Below, in pieces: positions 1 through 7,944 of a stretch of 64,000 nt of DNA. Numbering within the stretch: position 1 is the stretch's first letter; every line of letters starts with the position of its first letter. The translations under genes and the position numbers were made by a program. The notes below the pieces were generated by a model. It was not told the DNA's origin, made no database searches, and saw only the letters and a list, made by a program, of their open reading frames with translations. Source of the stretch: DATBGS01 sp036557885 (lineage in GTDB: Bacteria; Chloroflexota; Ktedonobacteria; Ktedonobacterales; DATBGS01); assembly GCA_036557885.1 (NCBI GenBank), contig DATBGS010000140.1, forward strand, positions 11,577 through 75,576, written 5' to 3'.

Positions 1-1
1 T

Positions 2-994
2 GACATCATCGCGCCGCTAGGAGCCATCAACTTTGACCTCAGCAACAGCGATCAGCTAGGTTGGGCAGGCGAAACCACGCTTGATGTCGAATGGGCGCAT
101 GCCATCGCTCCAGGCGCCAATATTGTCCTGTTGGAAAGCCCAACATCCGAAACAGAAGGCGTGCAGGGCTTCCCAGAGTTTGAGCAGCTTTCCACCTACG
201 CGATGGATCACAAGCTGGGCAATATCATCTCCATGAGCTTTGGCGCTTCAGAGCGGACGCTGGTGGGACCGGACGCCTGCACGCAGGATAACGGCGGCGG
301 GCAGGCATTGATGCAGGAATACGATCAGAAAGTCTTTCAGCGCGCCGTTCAGGAGCATATCACCATGATTGCCTCGTCTGGCGATGATGGCGCTACCGAC
401 AAAACGTGCGACCTCAACAGCGATTTCAACGTTCAAACGGTGGGCTGGCCTGCCTCTGACCCGCTGGTGACAGCCGTTGGCGGCACCAAACTCTCCCTCA
501 AAAATGACACCGGACTCTATGGCAGCGAGCGCATCTGGAATGAACTGGGCGGCGCTGGTGGCGGCGGCGTCAGCACGATTTACAACGAACCGGAGTGGCA
601 AAAGAACCTGCCCAACCAGAGCGCTCTGAACGGCAAGCGCGGGCTTCCCGATGTTGCCTGGGGCGCGGCGGTCAACTTCCCTTTTTATCTGTCTGTTGGT
701 GGCCTGCCTCAGTGGTCCGCGATTGGCGGCACCAGCGCCAGCGCTCCGCAGTGGGCCGGGTTGATCGCCATTGCCAACCAGATGGCGGGCAAGCCGCTCG
801 GCTTCCTGAATCCTGGGTTATATCAGCTTGCGGGCCAGGGCTTCCATGACGTCACCAAAGGCGGAAACGGCTTGAATGGCGTCACTGGCTTCCAGGCTGC
901 TACCGGCTGGGACGCTGTTTCTGGCTGGGGCACGCCAGATGCCTACCTGCTGCTCCCGCAGTTGATTGACGCGGTGCAGCAGACCGGCTCATAA
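2..994 (+). CDS. Sedolisin (S53 family) serine-carboxyl peptidase, 5' end outside the window
   Basis: The reading frame is already open at base 2 and ends at TAA 992-994, so this is the C-terminal 330 residues of a longer gene. It shows the S53 catalytic set: the Glu/Asp pair in GETTLDVEW (bases about 80-106), the oxyanion Asp in SSGDDGATD (about 372-398) and the nucleophile Ser in GGTSASAPQWAG (about 727-762). The C-terminal GFHDVTKGGNG and GWDAVSGWGTPD segments match the calcium-binding end of the family. Sedolisins are secreted acid proteases made as proenzymes; the signal peptide and prodomain would lie before base 1. The next gene converges on it, with a 21-bp palindrome in between. Confidence 0.93.
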   Translation, partial: DIIAPLGAINFDLSNSDQLGWAGETTLDVEWAHAIAPGANIVLLESPTSETEGVQGFPEFEQLSTYAMDHKLGNIISMSFGASERTLVGPDACTQDNGGGQALMQEYDQKVFQRAVQEHITMIASSGDDGATDKTCDLNSDFNVQTVGWPASDPLVTAVGGTKLSLKNDTGLYGSERIWNELGGAGGGGVSTIYNEPEWQKNLPNQSALNGKRGLPDVAWGAAVNFPFYLSVGGLPQWSAIGGTSASAPQWAGLIAIANQMAGKPLGFLNPGLYQLAGQGFHDVTKGGNGLNGVTGFQAATGWDAVSGWGTPDAYLLLPQLIDAVQQTGS

Positions 995-1010
995 CCTGGC
1001 TAACTATAAT

Positions 1011-1069
1011 CCGCTTGTAGCACCGGCCTCCGGCCCGCTTCCCGGCACGGAGGCCGGTGCTACAAGCGG
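1011..1069. repeat. Family A palindromic repeat, possible bidirectional terminator
   Basis: The arms 1011-1031 and 1049-1069 are perfect 21-base reverse complements around a 17-base loop, and carry the core CTTGTAGCACCGGCCTCC. The element lies between two convergent genes, so it could end transcription both ways, but there is no T-run. Similar elements recur about a dozen times in the window. Confidence 0.85.
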
Positions 1070-1108
1070 CAGGCTCTCATGCGACACTTTAGCACTTCTG
1101 TACGTCCA

Positions 1109-2101
1109 TTAAATGGAGTACAGAGGTGTGGTAGTATTCGGGCTGTCATCCCTGGTGAGCGCCGCGACAACCGGCGCAAAGGCTTCTATAGACGCATCTG
1201 AAATCACGAAATACGAAAGGGCAAAGCGTTCGCGCAAGAGCACCAGCTTCTCAGCCATCTGCTCAACCGAGCCGATAGCATACGATGGCATCTCCAGCAC
1301 TTGCTCAACCCCAATGCCTTTCCAGCCTTGCTCTACGATCACCTTTTCTGCCACGTGCTGTTGATGGCTGGCAGGCACAATGTTCAGAACCATGCTTAGC
1401 TCAATCTGATCAAACCGCTCGCCTGCGGCCTGCCGTATCAGCGCAACTTTCTGAGCAACACTGGAAGCGAGGCGATCAGTGGGAATATCTTCTATCACGC
1501 CATTGGGGATGGCAGAGGCCAGGATGCCAATAATGTCAGCCTCTTGCGCGGCGATGGTCAGCATGCGCTTGCCGCCCGCGCCAATCAAGAGCGGCGGATG
1601 GGGCTGCTGCACCGGCTTGGGGAAGCTGTCCAGATTGGTGATCTGATAGTGCTTACCCTGAAAGCTGAAAGGTGAAGCGGCAAAGAGTCCTTTCAGCACC
1701 TGGATGCTTTCTTGCATGCGCTCAATGCGCGTGCCCGGCGACTCGAAAGGAATGCCCGTCTGCTCGTATTCCTCTTGCAGCCAGCCCGCGCCAAGGCCAA
1801 GCTCCAGGCGCCCGCCCGATAACAAATCGAGCGTGGCGGCTTCTTTAGCCAGCAGCGCCGGGTGGCGGTAGTCGTTATCAAAGACCAGGGTGCCTATACG
1901 CAGGGTGCTTGTGACCGCCGCAACGGTGGCAAGGGTGGCGATGGGCGCCAACTGGTGCAGAAAGTCCCCCTGGATAAAATGATCGCGAATCAAAAACGTT
2001 GAGTAGCCCAGGCGCTCGGCCTGCTGCGCGTTCTGTATAAGATGCTCGCGGGTCTGGGAGCTTTCATCAATAATGCCAAAGCGGAAGCGTCGCTGTGCCA
2101 T
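1109..2101 (-). CDS. LLM-class F420-dependent oxidoreductase
   Basis: A 330-residue luciferase-like (beta/alpha)8 barrel protein. Family signatures are FLIRDHF near residue 35, the TLDLLSGGRLELGLGAGW block near 90-110 and HPPLLIGAGGKRML near 170. It most resembles the F420 subgroup typified by MSMEG_2516, whose substrates are unknown. An upstream in-frame ATG at 2125 is possible, but the ATG at 2101 follows AGGAAAGGA at a usable distance and begins at the conserved RFRFGI strand, so I chose 2101. The Fgd-like gene at 36528 supports F420 use in this organism. FMN-type LLM enzymes cannot be excluded. Confidence 0.85.
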   Translation of the reverse strand: MAQRRFRFGIIDESSQTREHLIQNAQQAERLGYSTFLIRDHFIQGDFLHQLAPIATLATVAAVTSTLRIGTLVFDNDYRHPALLAKEAATLDLLSGGRLELGLGAGWLQEEYEQTGIPFESPGTRIERMQESIQVLKGLFAASPFSFQGKHYQITNLDSFPKPVQQPHPPLLIGAGGKRMLTIAAQEADIIGILASAIPNGVIEDIPTDRLASSVAQKVALIRQAAGERFDQIELSMVLNIVPASHQQHVAEKVIVEQGWKGIGVEQVLEMPSYAIGSVEQMAEKLVLLRERFALSYFVISDASIEAFAPVVAALTRDDSPNTTTPLYSI

Positions 2102-2220
2102 GCGCGTAGTGGTCCTTTCCTGCAAGAGCGGTCTTTAATGATCTTTCGCTCAAGCACATGATAAGTTACAAGAACGCTGCACGCTATCCGCTTCTTGCGC
2201 TTCAAACTCGGAGGTTGCCA

Positions 2221-3156
2221 GTGGAAAAACAGACGCCCATCAACTACCATCTCATCGTTCCAGTGGGCACGCAAATCGTCACCAGCGTGGAAATTAAAGG
2301 CTCAGGCGGCGAGGTCTTCTACCCGCGCGGCGCGGTGGGCGAAATCATCAAAGCGCCCGTAGATAACACCCACGCCTACCGCGTGCGCTTTCTGGATGGC
2401 AGCGAATATAACCTGCACCGCCAGGAGCTTGCCATCCGCAAGCACGTGCAAAGCGGTGATCTGTTCCAGCCAGAAGCCACCGACTTCGACCCAGCGCCAC
2501 ACCTCATCTATCGCTGCATCCTTGGCTCCAGAGCGTATGGGCTGGACAAAGAAAGCTCAGACACCGACAGGCGCGGCATCTATGTTGCGCCCGCCGAGAT
2601 GCAGTGGTCGCTTTATGGTGCGCCGGAGCAGGTGGAAAAGCAGGAAACACAAGAGTGCTATTGGGAGGTGCAGCGCTTCCTGGTGCTGGCCTTGAAAGCT
2701 AACCCAAACATTCTGGAATGCCTCTATACGCCGCTGGTGGAGCACGCCGCGCCGCTGGCCGAGGAACTGCTGGCGATGCGCGCCAGCTTTCTGTCGAAGC
2801 TGATCTTCCAGACCTACAATGGCTATGTGATGTCGCAGTTCAAGAAGCTGGAGCAAGACCTGCGCACCAAAGGCGCCATCAAGATGAAGCACGCCATGCA
2901 CCTGATTCGCCTGCTGCTTGCGGGCATCACGGCGCTGGAAGAGGGCTATGTGCCGGTGCGCGTGGAGCAGCACCGCGAGCGCTTGCTGTCCATCCGGCGC
3001 GGCGAAGTGCCCTGGGAAGAGGTCAACGCCTGGAGGCTCAGCCTGCATAAAACCTTTGACACCGCCTTCGCCACCACCACTCTCCCAGAGCGCCCGGACT
3101 ATGCGAAAGCCAACGATTTTCTGATTCGCGTGCGCCGCAGCATGGTGCTATCGTAG
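2221..3156 (+). CDS. RlaP-type nucleotidyltransferase (COG3541, pol-beta fold) with N-terminal extension
   Basis: A 311-residue protein. The nucleotidyltransferase core starts near residue 98 with LGSRAYGLDKESSDTDRRG: the GS motif and the D-x-D metal-binding pair of the polymerase-beta superfamily. The rest matches the YcgL/COG3541 group, now called RlaP because members sit beside RNA ligases and are predicted to act in RNA end repair. The first ~75 residues (GTQIVTSVEIKG to DGSEYNLHRQEL) look like a small SH3/KOW-like beta barrel, absent from the next paralogue. The start is GTG 2221, preceded by CGGAGG; an ATG at 2158 in the same frame has no such site. Substrate unknown. Confidence 0.85.
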   Translation: MEKQTPINYHLIVPVGTQIVTSVEIKGSGGEVFYPRGAVGEIIKAPVDNTHAYRVRFLDGSEYNLHRQELAIRKHVQSGDLFQPEATDFDPAPHLIYRCILGSRAYGLDKESSDTDRRGIYVAPAEMQWSLYGAPEQVEKQETQECYWEVQRFLVLALKANPNILECLYTPLVEHAAPLAEELLAMRASFLSKLIFQTYNGYVMSQFKKLEQDLRTKGAIKMKHAMHLIRLLLAGITALEEGYVPVRVEQHRERLLSIRRGEVPWEEVNAWRLSLHKTFDTAFATTTLPERPDYAKANDFLIRVRRSMVLS

Positions 3157-3157
3157 T

Positions 3158-3343
3158 TTGTAGCCCCGCCGTCTCTGGCGGGGACTTGCCCGGCACCCTA
3201 AGACAGAAGGGCAGGCGGAGGCCGGGGCTACAGGCGCTTGTAGCGCGGGCTGCCAGCCCGCCGGGGCGGAGTGGGGTGCGGCGCATGCCAATTAGCCTGG
3301 ATAGCAACTGACAGACACGCGCGGGCTGGCAGCCCGCGCCACA
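3158..3343. repeat. Composite family A repeat between the two RlaP genes
   Basis: Two adjoining palindromic units. The first runs from TTTGTAGCCCCGCC to GGCCGGGGCTACA and contains the spacer CCCGGCACCCTAAGAC seen also near 6241 and 38458. The second starts CTTGTAGCGCGGGCTGCC and closes near 3343 with GGCAGCCCGCGCC. It fills almost the whole gap between the two paralogous genes. Confidence 0.8.
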
Positions 3344-3372
3344 GAGATGCCTGCTGAACGAAAGGAGTATCC

Positions 3373-4143
3373 ATGACCTCTGAAGAAGTTTTACAGGAAG
3401 AATTAACAAAGCAGCCCTATCCGCTGCTCTTTGCCACCATCACTGGCGCGCACGTCTACGGCTTTCCTTCGCCCGATTCGGATTACGACGTGCGCGGCGC
3501 TCATCTGCTGCCCGTGAGCGAAGTCGTTGGCCTGGGCACCGGGCGCGAGAGCGTTGAGCGGACCTACACGCAGCAGGGCATCGAGATTGATCTGGTCACG
3601 CATGACCTGAAGAAGTTTCTGCTGCTGCTTCTTAAGAAAGACGGCAACGCGCTGGAGCAGTTGTATTCGCCGCTGGTGCTGCGGACCTCGCCCGCGCACG
3701 AGGAACTCAAGGCGATTGGCCGCCAGTGCATCACGCGGCACCACAGCCATCATTACTTTGGCTTTGCCGAGACGCAATGGAAGCTCTTTCTCAAAGACAA
3801 CCCGCACCGCGTCAAGCCGCTGTTGTATATCTTCCGCGTGCTGCTGACGGGCACCTATCTGATGCAAACGGGCGAGGTGGAGGCCAACCTGCTGCGCCTC
3901 AACGACACCTTCAAGCTGCCGTATATCCCCGATCTGGTGGCACGCAAGCTGGCCGGTGGTGAACAAGGGTTGCTGCCGGATGCTGATCTAGCCTTTTACC
4001 AGGGGGAATACGAGCGGCTGCGCAACGACCTGGAGGCCGCCTATCAAGCCACCACGCTCCCCGAAGGGCCAGCGCCAGCCGCAAAAGAGGCGCTCAATGA
4101 TCTGCTGGTGCGCTTGCGGCTGTCAGCTACTCCTCTCGGTTGA
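3373..4143 (+). CDS. RlaP-type nucleotidyltransferase (COG3541), second copy
   Basis: A 256-residue paralogue of the preceding gene without its N-terminal domain. The catalytic loop is TGAHVYGFPSPDSDYDVRG (residues about 24-42), with the D-x-D pair in DYD. The C-terminal helical part (TLPEGPAPAAKEALNDLLVRL) parallels the end of the first copy (TLPERPDYAKANDFLIRVR), so the two arose by duplication and then diverged. AAAGGAG precedes the ATG. Its 3' end overlaps the convergent ThiF-like gene by 17 bases. Pol-beta-fold enzymes transfer nucleotides to hydroxyls or phosphates; an RNA end is the best guess here, from family context only. Confidence 0.87.
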   Translation: MTSEEVLQEELTKQPYPLLFATITGAHVYGFPSPDSDYDVRGAHLLPVSEVVGLGTGRESVERTYTQQGIEIDLVTHDLKKFLLLLLKKDGNALEQLYSPLVLRTSPAHEELKAIGRQCITRHHSHHYFGFAETQWKLFLKDNPHRVKPLLYIFRVLLTGTYLMQTGEVEANLLRLNDTFKLPYIPDLVARKLAGGEQGLLPDADLAFYQGEYERLRNDLEAAYQATTLPEGPAPAAKEALNDLLVRLRLSATPLG

Positions 4144-4768
4144 TCGAAAGATCGCCCAGCGTAAACGAGTGGTTGCGCTTCTCGTTCGCCAGCAGGAAGC
4201 GCAGCGCCGCCTCGCTGCCTATCGCCACGATAAACAGAATCAGGTTGCGTGCCAGCGGATACTCGCAGGCGTTGCCCTCTACGACATCGTTGGGCACGCG
4301 ATACGCCTCGTTCCAGATCACCTCGCCATAATCCGCGTTCAGTCCCAGATGCAGGCAGGTGAGCTTCTGGTCGCGGCAGTGCTCGGTCACAAGGCGGCGC
4401 GAAGCAGAATTATCGAACGCATCCACCACCAGATCGGCCCCGCGCAGCAGCTTGGCGATATTCTTATCCGTCAACTGCTTCGCTACCGCCTCAATCTCCA
4501 CGCCAGCCGCCCGAAAGCAGCGGGCACGCATCACATCGGCTTTGTACGCGCCGATGTCGCCCTGGTCATAGACCTGCGTGCCGATGTTGTGCTGCTCCAC
4601 GCGGTCCTGGTCAATCACCATGAGCAGCTTGGCGCCATGCCGCACCAGATTATCCACCAGATGCGAGCCAAGCGCCCCCGCGCCACAGATCACCAGCCGT
4701 GCCTTACCCAGCCGCTCTATCGCTTCTTTGCCCCGATACAGGGCTTCGTGCAAAAATGGGTCTGCCAT
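4127..4768 (-). CDS. ThiF/HesA/MoeB-family E1-like adenylating enzyme
   Basis: A 213-residue Rossmann protein. It has the ATP-binding GAGALGSHLVDNL (residues about 28-40), the acidic DQDRVEQHNIGTQVY strand and the lysine in GAYKADVMR, all as in ubiquitin-like activating enzymes. The usual Arg of the NxxR motif is not obvious. Cys in KLTCLHLG (about residue 132) is a candidate catalytic cysteine. There are no paired CxxC zinc motifs and the protein is shorter than ThiF/MoeB. E1-like enzymes adenylate the C-terminal Gly of a ubiquitin-like protein; the likely substrate is the product of 11012-11242. It is the last gene of the minus-strand cassette. Confidence 0.85.
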   Translation of the reverse strand: MADPFLHEALYRGKEAIERLGKARLVICGAGALGSHLVDNLVRHGAKLLMVIDQDRVEQHNIGTQVYDQGDIGAYKADVMRARCFRAAGVEIEAVAKQLTDKNIAKLLRGADLVVDAFDNSASRRLVTEHCRDQKLTCLHLGLNADYGEVIWNEAYRVPNDVVEGNACEYPLARNLILFIVAIGSEAALRFLLANEKRNHSFTLGDLSINREE

Positions 4769-4785
4769 ACCACTCCCTTCTGAAT

Positions 4786-4803
4786 ACGAAGAAAGAAGAA
4801 AGT
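4786..4803. repeat. 18-bp purine-rich dispersed repeat, copy 1
   Basis: Exact ACGAAGAAAGAAGAAAGT on the + strand, filling half of the 36-base gap between the JAB gene stop and the ThiF-like gene start. Confidence 0.85.
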
Positions 4804-4804
4804 A

Positions 4805-5260
4805 TTAACCACGCTCTGCCCCTTCCACGACCACAATCTGCCCACGCGCAAACATCTCCGTGATGGGCAGCATGAACCCCTGATCTTCGGTAAAGCGCAC
4901 CGTCTTGATCTGCTCGCCTGCCGCAATCACGCCCAGCATCGGCTTGCCAAAGGCACTGCACCACGCCCGCATGGTGCGCACATCGCGCGGGCTGGGGCGC
5001 GGCCCGGCGCTGGGCGGGTGCGTGTGGTAAAAGCCCACCACATCCCCATAGCGCTCCTCGCGGCGCAAGGCCCACTTCCAGTCAGTCTCCACCGAGTCCG
5101 GCGTGCCTAGCATTGGCCGATGGCAGCGCAGCAGCCAGACCAGCCCGCGCCGCGTGCCCGTCAGAATATAGGCTTCTTCGAGAAAATGGACCACTGCCGC
5201 TTCTGCTCCTTGCCACCGCTCAATAAGCCGGGTATTCGCTGCTGGAGTTTCTTCCCCCAT
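4805..5260 (-). CDS. JAB/MPN-domain (JAMM) metalloprotease
   Basis: A 151-residue protein with the zinc-binding signature GFYHTHPPSAGPRPSPRD (residues about 75-92): H-T-H, then a Ser and an Asp. The standard motif has seven residues between the second His and the Ser; here I count eight. A conserved Glu is available at residues 28-29 (HFLEEAYIL). JAMM peptidases cut ubiquitin-like proteins from targets or trim their C-termini. The gene starts 12 bases after the stop of the upstream gene with AGGAGG in the junction, so the two are translationally close, and it sits beside an E1-like enzyme, the standard pairing in bacterial ubiquitin-like systems. Confidence 0.88.
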   Translation of the reverse strand: MGEETPAANTRLIERWQGAEAAVVHFLEEAYILTGTRRGLVWLLRCHRPMLGTPDSVETDWKWALRREERYGDVVGFYHTHPPSAGPRPSPRDVRTMRAWCSAFGKPMLGVIAAGEQIKTVRFTEDQGFMLPITEMFARGQIVVVEGAERG

Positions 5261-5272
5261 CGCTGATACCTC

Positions 5273-6172
5273 CTAGTGATGACGGGAGGCGTGCCTCACG
5301 ACCATCCGCTTTGAGGCGGTGGAAAATTCTTGCGCCAGTTCCCGAAACCAGGGATACATCATGGCACGCTCCTCGCTCATGGCGCGGGCAAAGGCCAGCC
5401 TGCGCTCCCTGGCGCAGCCCAGATCAAACACCTGCACCGCCAGCCGCAGCGCCTTCAAGTGATCTTCATGCCAATTGGGGCCAAGCAGGTCTTCCCTGGC
5501 CCAGCGGTCAGGCGCGTGTGAGATTGTCACCTTGGGCTGGATGTTCCCCAGATACGACCAGAACATATTGCCAACGGCCAGGTTCTTGATATTACTGCGC
5601 TCCAGAATGGGCAGCCACTCCGCGTGCTGCCACCAGCGCCACGCCTTCGGGCTGGGCTTCTCCTTCCGCGTGATGCCCACCAGCCGCAGCTTGCGCTGGA
5701 CAGCTTCCCACTCCACGCCGCTTTCTTTGGACCAGCGATGCAGCAGCTTCACCAAATTGCCCAGCGTCTCCCCATAGGCGATCAGGTCCACAAATGCCGC
5801 CGGGCGCTCGCGCTTCAGCAGCGCTTTTGGGCTGAGTTCCAGGTCGCTCAGATAGTCGCGCATAGCTTCAATTGCGCCGGGGTGCTTCTCGCGTATCTCG
5901 TCCTCGGTCCACCATCGCATGGAGAACTGCACCAGGCGCAGGCGATCAGCCCAGGTTGAATCCAGCAGCAAGCCGCTCAGATGGTCAAACAGGCTCTCTG
6001 GCGACCTGCCCACAAAATACAGGTCGCTGTCATCTGAGTAGCCGATCACTTTGGCGCAGCAAAGCAGCAGATCATCCAGAAAGCCCGGATACGTTTCTGC
6101 CTCCGGGCCATCCAGCAAGCCGCCTAACTCGTTGCGCCGCTGAATATTCCAGCGAAACGGTTGTTGAAACAT
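5273..6172 (-). CDS. Uncharacterised protein of the TROVE/ubiquitin-like cassette (299 aa)
   Basis: I do not recognise the family. It is soluble, without signal peptide or membrane segment. The best motif is YFVGRSPESLFDHLSGLL (residues about 52-69), a strand-loop-helix arrangement that could bind a nucleotide or phosphate, followed by a long helical, Trp-rich region. It ends HASRHH. The start ATG 6172 has AGGAGAAA upstream. The gene belongs to the cassette by orientation and by its 12-base spacing to the JAB gene; it is separated from the upstream gene by an inserted family A repeat. No E2-like signature is visible. Confidence 0.7.
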   Translation of the reverse strand: MFQQPFRWNIQRRNELGGLLDGPEAETYPGFLDDLLLCCAKVIGYSDDSDLYFVGRSPESLFDHLSGLLLDSTWADRLRLVQFSMRWWTEDEIREKHPGAIEAMRDYLSDLELSPKALLKRERPAAFVDLIAYGETLGNLVKLLHRWSKESGVEWEAVQRKLRLVGITRKEKPSPKAWRWWQHAEWLPILERSNIKNLAVGNMFWSYLGNIQPKVTISHAPDRWAREDLLGPNWHEDHLKALRLAVQVFDLGCARERRLAFARAMSEERAMMYPWFRELAQEFSTASKRMVVRHASRHH

Positions 6173-6180
6173 GGTACAGG

Positions 6181-6311
6181 CTCAATTTCTCCTGGGCGGA
6201 TGCTCGTAGCATCGGCGTCCCTGCTGGTGAGCAGGGACGGCCCGGCACCCTAAGACAAAGGGCAGGCGGAGGCCGGGGCTACAAGCAACTCAATTTCTCC
6301 TCGGCGGATGC
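6181..6311. mobile_element. Family A palindromic element flanked by a 23-bp direct duplication
   Basis: The palindromic unit (about 6204-6288; GCTCGTAGCATCGGCGTCC to GGCCGGGGCTACAAGC) lies between two copies of CTCAATTTCTCCTNGGCGGATGC, at 6181-6203 and 6289-6311, with one mismatch. The right copy is the 3' end of the 298-aa gene, the left copy carries the ribosome site of the 299-aa gene. Removing one copy plus the palindrome would join stop and next start at a normal operon distance, as expected if the element inserted and duplicated its target. Confidence 0.75.
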
Positions 6312-7186
6312 ACCCGCCGATAATATTCCTCGCTGATGTCGGCGTTCTCGCCCACGCGCGGCACATGGCGCGCTCTGGACTCGCGCAGCACCCCTACCAG
6401 GCTCGTCAGGTCGAAGTCGCGGTCATGTCCGGCCAGGCAGATGCCCGCCGTCATCACCGTCAGATCATCCTTGCGCACGGTGCTGACGTGCCGCTGGTTC
6501 CCTACCTGATACATCACGGTGTAGACATCGGCCCGCTCCAGAAACGAGAGCATCTTGCCGCCCGCGTGAGAGAGCGCCTCCGCCAGCTTGCCCTCCACCG
6601 AGTTGCGCCGCGCTTCTTCGATGGCTTTCCAGGTTTCGGCATAAGCGGCGCGTTCCTCCGCCGAAAGCCCCTTCTTTTGCAACTTCTCCGGCGCGATTTG
6701 CTCGTTGAACGCCTGGCGCAGATAGGCCGCCAGCGCCGGATTATGTCGGCTGTCGCGCCGCTCGTACCAGAACAGTCGCCCATCAAAGCGGGCTACCACC
6801 ACATCAAACGGCTCGATGCCCTCTTCCGCCAGCAGCACTGGCACTGGCCCATTCAGACGAAAGCGTGTATCGCCCCGGTGCGCCGGGAGCGCTGACCAGC
6901 GCCGCCCCTTGCGTGCCAGCGCAATCAGCCGCACCGCAGGGAACAGCCCCAGATACGCCGCCACTTCTGCCAGGCTTGCCGGGCGCTCGATCTTCGCCTG
7001 CTCTCTGGAGAGGGGGCGCAGGATGGCCCAGCCCTCGAACTTCGGGTCATCCGCCCGCAACTGGCACAGAACCCCCGCAACGCGCACCATGACCGGCTGA
7101 CCCGGCAGCACTGGCGCTAATAACGAAGAAAGAAGAAAGTCTTGCTCCGCCGCCTCTAGTTTGTTGAGGATGTCGTCAATACCCAT
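6290..7186 (-). CDS. Uncharacterised protein of the TROVE/ubiquitin-like cassette (298 aa)
   Basis: No family recognised. There is no signal peptide or membrane segment. An N-terminal part contains beta strands (QPVMVRVAGVLCQL, VPVLLAEEGIEPFDVVVARF), the middle is helical and charged, and the C-terminal third has the compact motif AGICLAGHDRDFDLTSLVG (residues about 253-271). The gene overlaps the end of the upstream vWA gene by 31 bases, indicating translational coupling. Residues 17-23 (FLLSSLL) are encoded by a copy of the 18-bp dispersed repeat. Its place between vWA and JAB/E1 genes points to a role in the cassette, but no activity can be assigned. Confidence 0.68.
   Translation of the reverse strand: MGIDDILNKLEAAEQDFLLSSLLAPVLPGQPVMVRVAGVLCQLRADDPKFEGWAILRPLSREQAKIERPASLAEVAAYLGLFPAVRLIALARKGRRWSALPAHRGDTRFRLNGPVPVLLAEEGIEPFDVVVARFDGRLFWYERRDSRHNPALAAYLRQAFNEQIAPEKLQKKGLSAEERAAYAETWKAIEEARRNSVEGKLAEALSHAGGKMLSFLERADVYTVMYQVGNQRHVSTVRKDDLTVMTAGICLAGHDRDFDLTSLVGVLRESRARHVPRVGENADISEEYYRRVHPPRRN
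7123..7140. repeat. 18-bp purine-rich repeat, copy 2, inside a reading frame
   Basis: Exact ACGAAGAAAGAAGAAAGT on the + strand, within the 298-aa gene on the minus strand, where it encodes FLLSS. This is the only clear copy inside coding sequence. Confidence 0.85.
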
Positions 7187-7944
7187 TGCAGCAGCCCCCG
7201 CGACCCTAACCGGCTGATGGACGCCGCCACCCTTGGGCGGCTGCTTTCCAGCCGCTCGGCCAGGTCGTCTATCATCAGATCAGGCTTGGCCTCGTGCTCG
7301 GCAAGCACCTTGCGATCAAACTCCAGGTTGCCAAACTCGGCTACAAGAATCTCCTTCAGCCGCTCAATGGCCTGGCTGCCCTGCCCGGCAGCAAAGAACT
7401 CGCCGCCGGTCATCGTACTGAGCCGCGTAAACGCCTCGATCATGTGCTTATCCTGCGTCAGCCCCAGCGCGTAGACAACGATGCGGGCCGTTTCAGCTTC
7501 AGCCGTCACGCTCTCCACCGTCTTCCCACACGGGCAGCCCTTGGGGAACGCATCGCCACCACCGCCCACGCCATGCGGCGGCGCGTCGCCCACCAGGACA
7601 GCGATACGCCGCGCGTGCTTGCGCCAGGCCAGTTGGCTGCACGCCGCGCTGACTCCATCCAGCACCGATTCTGGCCCGTCGCCGCCGCCTTCTGGCTTGA
7701 GCGCGTTGATCGTCTTCTGGGCCTCCTTCAGGCTCCCCCTAAATGGATGCGCCCGAAACGGCAGCTTATCCTGCGGGGGATGGTCGCGGTATTCGACCAC
7801 CCCCAACCGCAGGTCCACCTCGGCAGCCTTCAGCAGTTCATACATCATGTTCACCATCTGCTGCTTGGCTGCCGAAATCAACCCGCCCATGCTGCCGGTG
7901 GTGTCCACAACAAACGCTACGTCAAGCTCGTTAATTTCCGCCAT
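7156..7944 (-). CDS. von Willebrand factor A (vWA) domain protein with C-terminal winged-helix-like region
   Basis: A 262-residue protein. The vWA domain covers about residues 7-200 and begins VAFVVDTTGSMGGL, a complete MIDAS (D-x-T/S-x-S) metal-binding motif; VGDAPPHG near residue 120 fits the later metal-coordinating loop. The last ~45 residues (RPRVAASISRLGSRGLLQWV) look like a winged helix. vWA proteins act as metal-dependent protein-binding modules. The start ATG directly abuts the stop of the TROVE gene (TAGATG), and its 3' end overlaps the next gene, so all three are tightly coupled. It probably partners the vWA domain of the TROVE protein. Confidence 0.88.
   Translation of the reverse strand: MAEINELDVAFVVDTTGSMGGLISAAKQQMVNMMYELLKAAEVDLRLGVVEYRDHPPQDKLPFRAHPFRGSLKEAQKTINALKPEGGGDGPESVLDGVSAACSQLAWRKHARRIAVLVGDAPPHGVGGGGDAFPKGCPCGKTVESVTAEAETARIVVYALGLTQDKHMIEAFTRLSTMTGGEFFAAGQGSQAIERLKEILVAEFGNLEFDRKVLAEHEAKPDLMIDDLAERLESSRPRVAASISRLGSRGLLQWVLTTSSTN

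Noticed and set aside
4097..4783. 228-codon + strand ORF over the ThiF-like gene
   Set aside because: Antisense shadow; the minus-strand frame has clear E1 motifs.
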